Shown piece by piece: positions 1 to 10,302 of a stretch of 64,000 nucleotides of DNA. Below the pieces are notes generated by a model, which saw only the letters and a list, made by a program, of their open reading frames with translations, had not been told where the DNA came from and made no database searches. Made by a program: the position numbers and the translations under genes. Where the stretch lies: assembly GCF_000349325.1 (NCBI RefSeq), contig NC_020504.1, positions 3,444,053 through 3,508,052 of the forward strand, written 5' to 3'. This DNA comes from Streptomyces davaonensis JCM 4913 (GTDB lineage: Bacteria > Actinomycetota > Actinomycetes > Streptomycetales > Streptomycetaceae). Every line of letters starts with the position of its first letter. The first letter of the stretch is position 1.

Positions 1-184
1 AGACCGTGACGGCACCAGAAGAATGCGTACATGGACAAGTCCCTGTGGGAACACAATCGGCCAGTTCTGAACAGGGCTCTTCCAGATTAAAAAGGGCGGC
101 CCGCAGGGCCTCGGTTGAGGGTGGTGGCGGGAGACGGGCGGGCGAATCGCGTGCACACTGGCCCGTCGAGTAGCGTTGCCGACC

Positions 185-856
185 ATGCGTCTCGTCATTG
201 CCCGATGCTCCGTGGACTACGCGGGCCGGCTCACCGCCCACCTCCCGTCCGCCCCCCGTCTGATCCTTGTGAAGGCGGACGGCAGTGTCTCCATCCACGC
301 GGATGACCGGGCCTACAAGCCTCTGAACTGGATGTCCCCGCCGTGCTCGTTGAAAGAGGGAACAGGTGACGAGGACGGCGTGTGGACCGTCACCAACAAG
401 GGGGGAGAGAAGCTCATCATCACGATGGAGGAGATCCTCCATGACTCGTCGCACGAACTCGGCGTCGACCCGGGCCTGATCAAGGACGGCGTGGAAGCAC
501 ACCTTCAGGAGCTCCTCGCCGACCGCATCGAAACCCTGGGCGAGGGCTACACCTTGATCCGGCGCGAGTACATGACCGCGATCGGCCCGGTGGACATCCT
601 CTGCCGGGACGCCGAGGGGAAGACGGTCGCGGTGGAGATCAAGCGCCGCGGTGAGATCGACGGCGTGGAACAGCTCACGCGCTATCTGGAGCTCCTCAAC
701 CGCGACCCCCATCTGGCCCCGGTCCGCGGCATCTTCGCGGCCCAGGAGATCAAGCCCCAGGCCCGCGTCCTCGCCACGGACCGCGGCATCGGCTGCGCGG
801 TGCTCGACTACGACGGGCTCCGCGGCATCGAGGACGACAAGCTGCGGTTGTTCTGA
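185..856 (+). CDS. nucS: Mismatch-specific endonuclease NucS
   Basis: A 223-residue protein of the NucS/EndoMS family, which cuts mismatched DNA and provides the non-canonical mismatch repair of actinobacteria and archaea. The C-terminal RecB-like nuclease core is visible: an Asp in VDILCRD, the Glu-x-Lys pair in AVEIKRR and a following Gln in EQLTRYLE. The protein ends in DDKLRLF, which looks like the sliding-clamp-binding tail typical of bacterial NucS. I chose the ATG at 185; an in-frame TTG lies three codons upstream, but family members begin MRLVIARC. It is monocistronic, facing the next gene across a strong bidirectional terminator. The family call is secure; activity is inferred from homology. 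Confidence 0.95.
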   Translation: MRLVIARCSVDYAGRLTAHLPSAPRLILVKADGSVSIHADDRAYKPLNWMSPPCSLKEGTGDEDGVWTVTNKGGEKLIITMEEILHDSSHELGVDPGLIKDGVEAHLQELLADRIETLGEGYTLIRREYMTAIGPVDILCRDAEGKTVAVEIKRRGEIDGVEQLTRYLELLNRDPHLAPVRGIFAAQEIKPQARVLATDRGIGCAVLDYDGLRGIEDDKLRLF

Positions 857-873
857 GCTTCGGCGCTACGACG

Positions 874-912
874 AAGAGGGCCGGGTCCTTGGCGTAAGGA
901 CCCGGCCCTCTT
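874..912. terminator. Bidirectional terminator between nucS and the P-loop membrane gene
   Basis: A perfect 17-bp inverted repeat, arms 874-890 and 896-912, with a 5-nt loop. It lies between two converging genes (nucS stop at 856, next stop at 929), so it can serve both. One arm starts with AAG and the other ends in CTT, giving a short U stretch. Confidence 0.85.
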
Positions 913-928
913 GCGTTGTCACGGCGCC

Positions 929-3457
929 TCAGATCACGTCGGCGGAGGTGTCGGGGCTCTCCGGTGCGCTCGCGGAACTGGTCGTCTCCGCCGGAGCACT
1001 GGAGGAGGCCGGGCCGCTTGCCGAGTCGGAGGTGGACGGAGTCGTGGACGGCTCGGGGTCCGTCTCGGTCGGCGTCGGAGACGGCTCGGTCTCGGTCGGC
1101 GTCGGGGACGGCTCGGTCTCGGTCGGCCTCGGTGAAGTCGGCGGCCTCGTGGACGAAGTCGGCTTGTCCGAGGGCTTCTTGGTCGGAGACGACGAATCGC
1201 TCGGTTCCTTGGTGCCGCTCGGGTCGTCCGAAGGCTCGCCCGTGTCCGTCGGCGTCGGGTCGTCGGAGGTGCCCAGCGTGCCGTCCGGGCCGGGATCCGT
1301 CGGCCTGCTGGTCGCCGTGCCCGTGTCGCCCGGGTCCTCCCCGTCGTCCGCCTTGTCCGCGCCGAGGCTGTCGTCGCCGATGCCCTGGCTGGCCGAGGGG
1401 TTCACGCCCACCTGGTCGGAGGGGCTGCCCGCCTCACCTTCGGAGGTGGCGCCGAGGGTCACCACCGTGCCGAGCACCGCCACCAGCATCGCGCCCGCGC
1501 CCGCCGCGACGAGGTTCCGCTTGGCGAGCCCCTTCAGGCCACCCCGGGCCTTGCGTGACGGCCCGGAAGCCGCGGTGCGGTGGATGACGAGGGCGGGATC
1601 GCTCGTGGTCGGCTGGAGCGGCGGGAACGGCGTCGGTATCCCGCCGGGCGGCGACTGGGACTCCTCGTGGCGCGCGTCCGGCACCTCCTCCCCCGCCATC
1701 GCCCCGGCCGGGAAGCCGACGCCGGGGGTGTCCCCGGTGCGGTCGGCGACCAGCGCGAGGGCGCGGCGGCCCGCGACGGTGCCCCGCTTGTCGGCGAGGG
1801 CGCCGCGCAGGCCGATGGAGGCCTCCAGCTCGGTACGGGCCCGGTCGAAGTGGCCGTCGCAGATCGCGAGGATGCCCAACTCGTGGTGGAAGTAGGCCTG
1901 TTCGCCCACGTCCCCGGCGAGCCTCGCGGCCTCCGCACCGGCCCTGAGCGCCCGCTCCCAGGCGCTCCAGTGCAGTCCGGAGGCGAAGGCGGGCGCGGCG
2001 GTCCGGGCGAGCTGGACGGTCGCGCTGTCCTCGTCCTCGGCGGGCGCGGTCGTGCGCGGCACCAGCACGGCGAGTGCGGCGAGCAGGGCTTCCGCCTGCG
2101 CGCACACCCGCTCCGGGGTGACCGAGGGGTGCGCGGCCCACCAGGCGTAGTGCCGGGCGGCGGCCAGGGCGTGGTCCTCGACGCCCTCGCCGTATCCGGC
2201 GGCGAGCAGCTGGGTGCGTACCCCGGCCGCGAGGCGGTAGCCGGTGCCGACCGGTGAGACCAGACCGCAGGCGGCCAGCTCGCCGAGGGCGGCGTCCGCG
2301 TGGGTGTCGTCGACGAGGGCCGGCAGATGGGCCTGGTCCGGCACCTCGCCGCCGAGCGCGACGGCGATGCGCAGGGTGGCACGGGCCGAGGCGCTGAGCC
2401 GGGAGGCGAGCAGTGGGGCGGGCGCGGCGGCCTCGCCGAGGGCCGGCAGCGGGATCTCCACGCCGTCCTCGGCGTCGAAGAGCGCGTCGGCGGGCGGGTC
2501 GGCGGGCAGTTCGTCCTCGAAGACGCCGTACTCGTCGACGGCACCGGCCCCGGCCCGCAACTGGTCGCGCTGGCGCAGCAGGGCGCCCGCCTGGACGAAG
2601 CGCAGCGGCAGGCCCTCGGACTCGAACCAGAGGTCGCCGGCCCAGTTGGCCTCGTCCTCGCTCAGCGCCCGGCCGACGGCCCGCTCCAGCAGCTCCAGGC
2701 CCGCGGCGCGCTCCAGGCCGCCGAGGAAGACCTCTTCCAGCGCGGAGCCGGCGGACGGCGCGGGCACCTCGGGCGTGGCCGCGATCAGGAACGCGCACTC
2801 TGGGGTGGCGTCGAGCAGCTCGTCGAGGGCGGCGCCGCCGATCTCGGCGTCGTCGAGGACGACGACCGCGCCGATCTCCCGGACGCAGGCGAGCAGTTCG
2901 TCCCGTTCCGGGCGGTGCAGGGGTGCGTCATGGACGGCGTAGAGCAGATCGTGGAGCAGATCGCCGACCGTGCGGTGGTAGCCGCTGAGGCGGACGACGC
3001 CGTCGGGGGCGAGGTCCGCGCAGTCCTCGGCGACGACGTCGAGGAGGCTGGTGCGGCCCGATCCGGCGGGGCCGGTCAGGCGCACGGAGCGGCCGCGGGC
3101 GAGCAGCCGGACGAGCCGTTCGCGCTCCTCCTGGCGTGCCAGCAGCGGCAGCTCCGGCTGCGGCGGACCGGGCAGCGGCTGCGGCCTGGTCGCGCGGTCG
3201 GCCTCGGCACGGGCGGCCGGGGTGCGCTTCGCGGGACGGGTCGGGCGCTCTCCGGGCGGACACGGCTCTATCTCGCTGCCGTCGACCGGATTGACGGTGA
3301 GCAGGAAGTCGCCCGAGACGAGCTGGACGGTACGGGCCAGTGCGGGCGTGTGCTGTCCGAAGTCGGGTGTGAGGGGGTCCCTGGGCGGGCGCTGACGGGG
3401 CGCACCGGCGCCGTCGTCATGGCCGTACTCCTCGGGTCCCCGGTTGTTCGGGTCCAT
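929..3457 (-). CDS. Large membrane-anchored P-loop NTPase-like protein with Ser/Thr/Pro-rich tail
   Basis: An 842-residue protein, starting at MDPNNRG. A low-complexity N-terminus is followed by an ATPase-like module: a P-loop GPAGSGRTS at about residues 129-137 and a Walker B-like VVVLDDAE near 200. The P-loop has Arg where the invariant Lys is expected. A helical, Ala-rich region of TPR or STAND type follows. One hydrophobic segment (MLVAVLGTVVTLGA, about residue 655) precedes a 170-residue tail rich in Ser, Thr, Pro and Asp with a repeated TETEPSPTP unit. The likely topology is a cytoplasmic ATPase domain with an extracytoplasmic linker-like tail. Upstream in-frame starts would extend it to 3559 but encode unlikely sequence. 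Function is unknown; a signalling role is only a guess. Confidence 0.8.
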   Translation of the reverse strand: MDPNNRGPEEYGHDDGAGAPRQRPPRDPLTPDFGQHTPALARTVQLVSGDFLLTVNPVDGSEIEPCPPGERPTRPAKRTPAARAEADRATRPQPLPGPPQPELPLLARQEERERLVRLLARGRSVRLTGPAGSGRTSLLDVVAEDCADLAPDGVVRLSGYHRTVGDLLHDLLYAVHDAPLHRPERDELLACVREIGAVVVLDDAEIGGAALDELLDATPECAFLIAATPEVPAPSAGSALEEVFLGGLERAAGLELLERAVGRALSEDEANWAGDLWFESEGLPLRFVQAGALLRQRDQLRAGAGAVDEYGVFEDELPADPPADALFDAEDGVEIPLPALGEAAAPAPLLASRLSASARATLRIAVALGGEVPDQAHLPALVDDTHADAALGELAACGLVSPVGTGYRLAAGVRTQLLAAGYGEGVEDHALAAARHYAWWAAHPSVTPERVCAQAEALLAALAVLVPRTTAPAEDEDSATVQLARTAAPAFASGLHWSAWERALRAGAEAARLAGDVGEQAYFHHELGILAICDGHFDRARTELEASIGLRGALADKRGTVAGRRALALVADRTGDTPGVGFPAGAMAGEEVPDARHEESQSPPGGIPTPFPPLQPTTSDPALVIHRTAASGPSRKARGGLKGLAKRNLVAAGAGAMLVAVLGTVVTLGATSEGEAGSPSDQVGVNPSASQGIGDDSLGADKADDGEDPGDTGTATSRPTDPGPDGTLGTSDDPTPTDTGEPSDDPSGTKEPSDSSSPTKKPSDKPTSSTRPPTSPRPTETEPSPTPTETEPSPTPTETDPEPSTTPSTSDSASGPASSSAPAETTSSASAPESPDTSADVI

Positions 3458-3711
3458 AGGTTTCAAGCCCCCCAAAAGCGTCGTGTGCCGAAGCCCCTCC
3501 CGGCCTTGCTGCACACCGCGCTGTCGCTTCTGGTCCGGGCCCGCTCGAAGGGTTGTCACGCAGCGGGCGACCGAACCCTAAACCTTCGCACAGTATCTCC
3601 GACAGGCCGGGGTACCGCGCCGTCCGAGACGTCACAGGTTCGTGAGGATTGCGCGCGTGATGGGCTTCGCAACCGGAACGTCCGGTCCCTTCACCCCACC
3701 CACGCCGGTCG

Positions 3712-4035
3712 TCACACGCGCGGCAGCGACTCCACGCCGATGCCGCCCTCGATGGCGAGGATCCGGTGCAGCCGGGTTGCCACCAGCAGGCGCTGCATCT
3801 GCGCCGGCACGGCACGCAGCACCAGGCGCCTGCCGCAGCGCCCGGCCCGGCGATGGGCCCCCATGATCACCCCGAGTCCGGTGGCGTCCCAGAACTCCAG
3901 CTCGGACAGGTCGAGCACCAGATCGCCGACTCCGTCGTCGACGGCCGAGTGCAGGACCGTACGGGCGTCCGCCGCGCTGCGGACGTCGAGGCGGCCCCCG
4001 ACGACCAGCTCGGCGTGGTCGCCCCTGATGTACAT
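3712..4035 (-). CDS. STAS-domain anti-sigma factor antagonist
   Basis: A 107-residue single-domain STAS protein of the SpoIIAA/RsbV family. These proteins free sigma factors by binding anti-sigma kinases and are switched off by phosphorylation. The core DLSELEFWDATGLGVIMG aligns with the phosphorylation-loop region of the family, in which a Ser normally follows the Asp. Here the loop reads Asp-Ala-Thr-Gly, so Thr is the only obvious acceptor. It begins with ATG. There is no anti-sigma kinase or sigma gene alongside, so its partner must be encoded elsewhere. A hairpin at 4098-4130 separates it from the upstream dehydrogenase gene. Confidence 0.9.
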   Translation of the reverse strand: MYIRGDHAELVVGGRLDVRSAADARTVLHSAVDDGVGDLVLDLSELEFWDATGLGVIMGAHRRAGRCGRRLVLRAVPAQMQRLLVATRLHRILAIEGGIGVESLPRV

Positions 4036-4097
4036 AGCGCTCCCCTAAGCGTGCGTCTCGTGCTCCGCGATGGCTCCGCGATGTGTGTCCGGTGATG

Positions 4098-4130
4098 CAA
4101 CCTCTGACGGCCCGAGGCGGTCAGAGGTTG
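4098..4130 (-). terminator. Hairpin downstream of the hydroxybutyryl-CoA dehydrogenase gene
   Basis: A perfect 11-bp inverted repeat (4098-4108 and 4120-4130) with an 11-nt loop. It sits 72 nt beyond the dehydrogenase stop and before the STAS gene, where it would end dehydrogenase transcripts. There is no U-run. Confidence 0.65.
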
Positions 4131-4202
4131 CCGTCTGTAAGCGAACCGATACCGAATTCACCCCGGGGAGTGATACTCCTGAGGCCTGTGCGGTTTCGGT
4201 GC

Positions 4203-5051
4203 TCAGTACTTGTAGAAGCCCTGCCCGCTCTTGCGCCCGATGTCACCGGCGTCAACCATCCGGCGCATCAGCTCCGGCGGAGCGAACTTCTCGTCCTGGG
4301 ACTCGGTGTAGATGTTGCCGGTGGCGTGCAGCAGGATGTCGACGCCGGTGAGGTCCGCCGTGGCCAGCGGGCCCATGGCGTGGCCGAAGCCCAGCCGGCA
4401 CGCGAGGTCGATGTCCTCGGCGGACGCGACGCCCGACTCGTAGAGCTTGGTCGCCTCGACCACGAGGGCGGAGATGAGGCGGGTGGTGACGAACCCCGCC
4501 ACGTCCCGGTTGACCACGATGCAGGTCTTGCCGACCGACTCGGCGAACTCCCGCGCGGTGGCGAGGGCTTCGTCGCTGGTCTTGTAGCCCCGCACGAGCT
4601 CGACGAGCTGCATCATCGGCACCGGCGAGAAGAAGTGGACGCCGACGACGCGCTCGGGATGCTCGGTGGCCGCCGCGATCTTGGTGATCGGGATGGCGGA
4701 GGTGTTGGAGGCGAGCACGGTCTCCGGGCGCACGATCTTGTCGAGCGCGCGGAAGATCTCGTGCTTGACCTCCAGCTTCTCGAAGACGGCCTCGACGACG
4801 ACGTCCGCGTCGGCGCAGGCGTCCAGATCGGTGGTGGTGGTGATGCGGCCGAGGGCGGCTTCGGCGTCGTCCGCCGCCAGCTTGCCCTTGCTCACGAACT
4901 TGTCGTACGAGGCCTTGATGCCGTCGGTGCCACGCTTGAGGGCCTCGTCGGTGACGTCGCGCAGAACGACGTCCCAGCCCGCCTGCGCGGAGACCTGGGC
5001 GATCCCGGAACCCATCAAGCCGGCGCCGATGACGGCAAGCTTCCGTGCCAC
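4203..5051 (-). CDS. 3-hydroxybutyryl-CoA dehydrogenase
   Basis: A 282-residue NAD(P)-dependent dehydrogenase that interconverts acetoacetyl-CoA and 3-hydroxybutyryl-CoA. In streptomycetes this feeds butyrate and ethylmalonyl-CoA metabolism. It has the N-terminal Rossmann motif GAGLMGSG, the TSAIPITKIA segment, GVHFFSPVPMMQL with the catalytic His, and DVAGFVTTRLISALVVEA, and it ends in GRKSGQGFYKY. The length matches the short single-domain HBDH family, not fused FadB proteins. The GTG at 5051 is preceded by GGGGAG with a 7-nt gap; an ATG at 5066 would add five residues but lies on top of that ribosome-binding site. Confidence 0.93.
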   Translation of the reverse strand: MARKLAVIGAGLMGSGIAQVSAQAGWDVVLRDVTDEALKRGTDGIKASYDKFVSKGKLAADDAEAALGRITTTTDLDACADADVVVEAVFEKLEVKHEIFRALDKIVRPETVLASNTSAIPITKIAAATEHPERVVGVHFFSPVPMMQLVELVRGYKTSDEALATAREFAESVGKTCIVVNRDVAGFVTTRLISALVVEATKLYESGVASAEDIDLACRLGFGHAMGPLATADLTGVDILLHATGNIYTESQDEKFAPPELMRRMVDAGDIGRKSGQGFYKY

Positions 5052-5229
5052 TGTGCGACTCCCCATTACACGCTGTTTACGTTGCCTCTCGGCCGGACCC
5101 TAGCGGCAGTGAGGCGCTGTGTGACCGGTTAGTAACGCGAGTCACGTCTCATCTGACGGACATCACACCGGCACGGCTCATTGGACGCCCCGGACGGCGT
5201 AGTTGGGCGGCGGTAACTACGCTGGCCCC

Positions 5230-5802
5230 ATGGTCAATCTGACGCGTATCTACACCAGGACCGGCGACAAGGGCACCACCGCGCTCGGGGACATGAGCCG
5301 GGTCGCCAAGACCGATCTGCGCATCTCGGCGTACGCGGACGCCAATGAGGCGAACGCCGTCATCGGTACGGCGATCGCGCTCGGCGGTCTGGACGAGGAG
5401 GTCGTCAAGGTCCTCACCCGCGTCCAGAACGACCTGTTCGACGTCGGCGCCGACCTGTCGACACCGGTGGTGGAGAACCCGGAGTTCCCGCCGCTGCGGG
5501 TCGAGCAGTTCTACATCGACAAGCTGGAGGCGGACTGCGACCGCTTCAACGAGCGGCTGGAGAAACTGCGCTCCTTCATCCTCCCCGGCGGCACCCCCGG
5601 CGCGGCCCTCCTCCACCAGGCCTGCACCGTCGTCCGCCGCGCCGAACGCCAGACATGGGCCGCGATGGAGGCCCACGGCAACACCATGAACCCCCTCACC
5701 GCGACCTACCTCAACCGCCTATCGGACCTGCTCTTCATCCTGGCGCGTACGGCCAACACCGGTGTCGGGGACGTGCTCTGGGTTCCGGGTGGGGAGCGGT
5801 GA
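5230..5802 (+). CDS. Cob(I)yrinic acid a,c-diamide adenosyltransferase, PduO type
   Basis: A 190-residue PduO-family ATP:cob(I)alamin adenosyltransferase, which transfers the 5'-deoxyadenosyl group of ATP to reduced cobalamin to make coenzyme B12. The N-terminal ATP-binding sequence RIYTRTGDKGTTAL, the middle LPGGTPGAALLHQACTVVRRAER and the closing YLNRLSDLLFILAR are all family signatures. The ATG at 5230 was chosen because the motif follows five codons later. It is divergent from the dehydrogenase gene. The 3' end overlaps the convergent membrane-protein gene by 84 bp. No cobalamin riboswitch was seen upstream. Confidence 0.93.
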   Translation: MVNLTRIYTRTGDKGTTALGDMSRVAKTDLRISAYADANEANAVIGTAIALGGLDEEVVKVLTRVQNDLFDVGADLSTPVVENPEFPPLRVEQFYIDKLEADCDRFNERLEKLRSFILPGGTPGAALLHQACTVVRRAERQTWAAMEAHGNTMNPLTATYLNRLSDLLFILARTANTGVGDVLWVPGGER

Positions 5803-6336
5803 AGCCGGTTCCTTGCGGGGCCAGATCGTGTAGGAGAGGGCGATCAGGCCGTAGATGCCTACCACGCGGAGCGCCACCCACTGGAAGGAACGCAGTGAGC
5901 TGACGTCGCCGTTGTCGCCGACGTACCAGACCGCGAGCTGGAGCAGGGTCAGGGCGACCGCGCCGGCGAGGACCGCCCGCAGCCACAGCTTGGCCTCGTG
6001 CAGGGCGCGGGGGCGGCCGTAGCGCGGGGGCTTCGGCGGGCGCGGGGCGCCGGCCAGGCGGTGGGCGGCGTGGCCGTCGAGCCAGCGGATCGTGTAGTGG
6101 CCGAAGCCGACGGTGTAGCCGATGTAGAGCGCCGCAAGGCCGTGCTCCCAGCTCGGTTCGGCACCGTTCCTCAGGTCGATCGCCGTGGCGACGAACAGGA
6201 CCAGCTCCAGCACCGGCTCGCACAGCAGCAGCACCACACTGGTCCGCCGCCACTTCAGCAGGTAACGAACGCCGAGGCCGAGGGCCAGCAACACCCAGAA
6301 GCCGACCTCACAGGCGATGATCAGTCCGACGATCAC
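5719..6336 (-). CDS. Polytopic membrane protein of unknown function
   Basis: A 205-residue protein with GTG start and about five hydrophobic segments: residues 2-24, 32-52, 65-85, 112-135 and 148-168. A conserved-looking GFGHYTIRWLDGHAAHRL lies between them, and the C-terminus is charged and Pro-rich. I do not recognise a named family. The last 84 bp overlap the cobalamin adenosyltransferase on the other strand. The coding pattern, with G or C at third positions and membrane spacing, supports a real gene, but the exact C-terminal limit may be artificial. It is separated from the divergent histidine kinase by about 150 bp. Confidence 0.72.
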   Translation of the reverse strand: MIVGLIIACEVGFWVLLALGLGVRYLLKWRRTSVVLLLCEPVLELVLFVATAIDLRNGAEPSWEHGLAALYIGYTVGFGHYTIRWLDGHAAHRLAGAPRPPKPPRYGRPRALHEAKLWLRAVLAGAVALTLLQLAVWYVGDNGDVSSLRSFQWVALRVVGIYGLIALSYTIWPRKEPASPLPTRNPEHVPDTGVGRTRQDEEQVR

Positions 6337-6488
6337 GGCACGCTCCTCTCGGTCACCGTTCCAGGCTCCCGGCCGACGCCGCCGTTTTCGTCGTCGTCGC
6401 CGACGAACCTCCGGTACATCGAAAGATGCAGTGCGGGACCCTTCCCGGGCATCAGGCGGCGCGGTCCGCTGCCGTGTTGGATGGAGTC

Positions 6489-7682
6489 ATGGCCAGAGCC
6501 CTCCCCCGTCCGCACCCGGACGATGTCCGCATCGCGCTCGCCGGGCTGCTCGGCGGACTGCTGATCTGGGGCGTCGGGCTGGGCACCCGCAAGAGCAACG
6601 ACCCGATCGTGCTGTGGGAGGGGCGCTGGGCCATCCTGCTGCCGCTGGCGGTCATGGCCGGCTGCGAACTGCTGCGGCGCACCCGCCCCCGCGTCGGCCT
6701 GCTGATCGGCATCGCGGCGCTGACCGCCGACGGCGTCACCCAGGGCAACCTGGTGACGGTCGTGATGTTCACGGACCTCATCTACGCGGCCGTGGTGTAC
6801 GGCCCGCCCGCCACCGCCCGCCGGATCCCCTGGATCACCGGCCTGATGACGGTGGCCGGCACAGTGGTGCCGTTCGCCGTCTGGCAGGTGCCCGAGGCGC
6901 TGCTGGTCGGTGTGGTCATCGGCCTGGCGGCGTTCACTCCCGCCGCCACCGGCTGGATCGTCCGCAACCACCGCGACGCCGCCGAGGCGGCCCGGCTGCA
7001 CGCCGAACAGACCGCGCTGCTGGCCGAGATGGACCGGGTCCAGGCGGTCACCGCCGAACGCGCCCGGATGGCAAGGGAACTGCACGACATGGTCGCCAAC
7101 CATCTCTCCGCGATCGCCATCCACTCCACCGCCGCGCTCTCCCTGGACGATCCGAAGACCTCCAAGGACGCCCTCGCGGTGATCCGGGAGAACAGCGTCG
7201 AGGGGCTCGCCGAGATGCGCCGCCTGATCGGCATCCTGCGCGACAGCAGCGGCGACCTGGAACCGGCGGCGGCCCCCACGCTCGACGGACTGGGCGCGCT
7301 GGTGGAGGGCGCCCGCACCAACGGCCTCGACGTCGGCCTCGACACCGAGCACGGCAAGCTGCCCGCGCCGGTCGAACTGGCCGCCTACCGCATCGTCCAG
7401 GAGTCCCTGACCAACGCCCTCAAGCACGCCTCCCCCGGCCGGGTCAGCGTCACCCTCGACCAGCGCGACGGCGTCCTCGACGTCGAGGTGACCAGCCCCT
7501 ACGGCGACCACGACGGCCCGCGCGCCCCCGGCTCCGGGGCGGGTCTGGTCGGGATGCGGGAGCGGGCCGCACTGCTGGGCGGCAGCTTCGAGGCGGCGCC
7601 CGAAAGCACGGCGGAGGGCAAGATCTGGGCCGTACGCGCCACACTTCCCGTCACCGACCAAGCTCAAGGAGACCACGCATGA
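6489..7682 (+). CDS. NarL-type two-component sensor histidine kinase
   Basis: A 397-residue membrane sensor kinase of the HisKA_3 class. The N-terminal half holds four to five membrane segments. The dimerisation/phosphoacceptor helix ERARMARELHDMVANHLS carries the His. The HATPase domain shows AYRIVQESLTNALKHA (N box) and a G box near GAGLVGMRERAALLGG. The start at ATG 6489 follows an untranslatable-looking leader. Its stop overlaps the response-regulator start in an ATGA junction, so the two are translationally coupled and form one signalling pair. The signal is unknown. Confidence 0.93.
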   Translation: MARALPRPHPDDVRIALAGLLGGLLIWGVGLGTRKSNDPIVLWEGRWAILLPLAVMAGCELLRRTRPRVGLLIGIAALTADGVTQGNLVTVVMFTDLIYAAVVYGPPATARRIPWITGLMTVAGTVVPFAVWQVPEALLVGVVIGLAAFTPAATGWIVRNHRDAAEAARLHAEQTALLAEMDRVQAVTAERARMARELHDMVANHLSAIAIHSTAALSLDDPKTSKDALAVIRENSVEGLAEMRRLIGILRDSSGDLEPAAAPTLDGLGALVEGARTNGLDVGLDTEHGKLPAPVELAAYRIVQESLTNALKHASPGRVSVTLDQRDGVLDVEVTSPYGDHDGPRAPGSGAGLVGMRERAALLGGSFEAAPESTAEGKIWAVRATLPVTDQAQGDHA

Positions 7683-8320
7683 TCCGCGTCCTCGTCGCCG
7701 AGGACCAGTCCGCCGTACGCGCCGGGCTCGTCCTCATCCTGCGCAGCGCGCCCGACATCGAGGTGGTCGGCGAGGCGGCGGACGGCGAGCAGGCGGTGGC
7801 GCTGGCCCGGAAGCTGCGTCCCGACCTGGTGCTGATGGACGTACAGATGCCGCGACTTGACGGGGTGTCGGCCACCCGGCAGGTGGTCGCGGAGCGGCTC
7901 GCGGATGTGCTCGTACTGACCACCTTCGACCTCGACGAGTACGTGTTCGGGGCGCTCAGGGCGGGCGCGTCCGGGTTTCTGCTGAAGAACACCGAGGCTC
8001 GCCAACTCCTCGACGCCGTACGGACGGTGGCGAGCGGCGAGGGGCTGATCGCCCCGGCGGTGACCCGGCGTCTGATCGCCGAGTTCGCCGCCGGTCCCGC
8101 GCGTGCCCCGAGGACCGATCCAGCCGTGCTCGAATCGCTGACCCGGCGGGAGCGCGAGGTGCTGTCCTGTCTGGGAGAGGGGCTGTCCAACTCGGACATC
8201 GCGCGCCGTCTCGACATGGCGGAGGCGACGGTGAAGACGCACGTCAGCCGGTTGCTGGGGAAGCTGGAGCTGCGCAGCCGGGTCCAAGCAGCGGTGCTGG
8301 CGCAGGAATTGGGGATCTAG
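7679..8320 (+). CDS. NarL/LuxR-family response regulator
   Basis: A 213-residue regulator. The receiver domain spans residues 1-120, with acidic residues near the N-terminus (VAEDQSAV), the phospho-acceptor Asp in LVLMDVQMPRLDG, the Thr in VLTTFD and the Lys in FLLKNTE. The LuxR-type helix-turn-helix is at 147-208 (LTRREREVLSCLGEGLSNSDIARRL). It starts inside the kinase stop codon, so both are one transcription unit. The downstream chitinase has its own DasR-type promoter, so direct control of it is possible but not shown. Confidence 0.94.
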   Translation: MIRVLVAEDQSAVRAGLVLILRSAPDIEVVGEAADGEQAVALARKLRPDLVLMDVQMPRLDGVSATRQVVAERLADVLVLTTFDLDEYVFGALRAGASGFLLKNTEARQLLDAVRTVASGEGLIAPAVTRRLIAEFAAGPARAPRTDPAVLESLTRREREVLSCLGEGLSNSDIARRLDMAEATVKTHVSRLLGKLELRSRVQAAVLAQELGI

Positions 8321-8349
8321 GAGAGGTTTCAACAAACCTTCCGCCGCAG

Positions 8350-8391
8350 TGGTCTGGACCTATTGACCTATGGTCCAGACCTTTCTATTCT
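8350..8391 (+). promoter_or_regulatory. Chitinase promoter with two DasR-type direct repeats
   Basis: Two 12-bp near-identical direct repeats, TGGTCTGGACCT (8350-8361) and TGGTCCAGACCT (8371-8382), match the element known in Streptomyces chitinase promoters, where the GntR regulator DasR binds. A good vegetative promoter overlaps them: TTGACC at 8363-8368, a 17-nt spacer, and TATTCT at 8386-8391. Repeat 2 lies inside the spacer and repeat 1 abuts the -35, which fits repression by occlusion. Confidence 0.88.
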
Positions 8392-8459
8392 CGCGGCACC
8401 GTGGGCGTGAAGGCTCAGCACGCCCTATCACCCCTCTTACCCAGACAGGGAGGCGCAGT

Positions 8460-10286
<1,827 letters not shown>

Positions 10287-10302
10287 CCACTATCGGCAAG
10301 AC

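Noticed and set aside
5100..5229. Cobalamin riboswitch before the adenosyltransferase gene
   Set aside because: The region is only about 130 bp shared with a divergent gene and I see no B12-box-like element.
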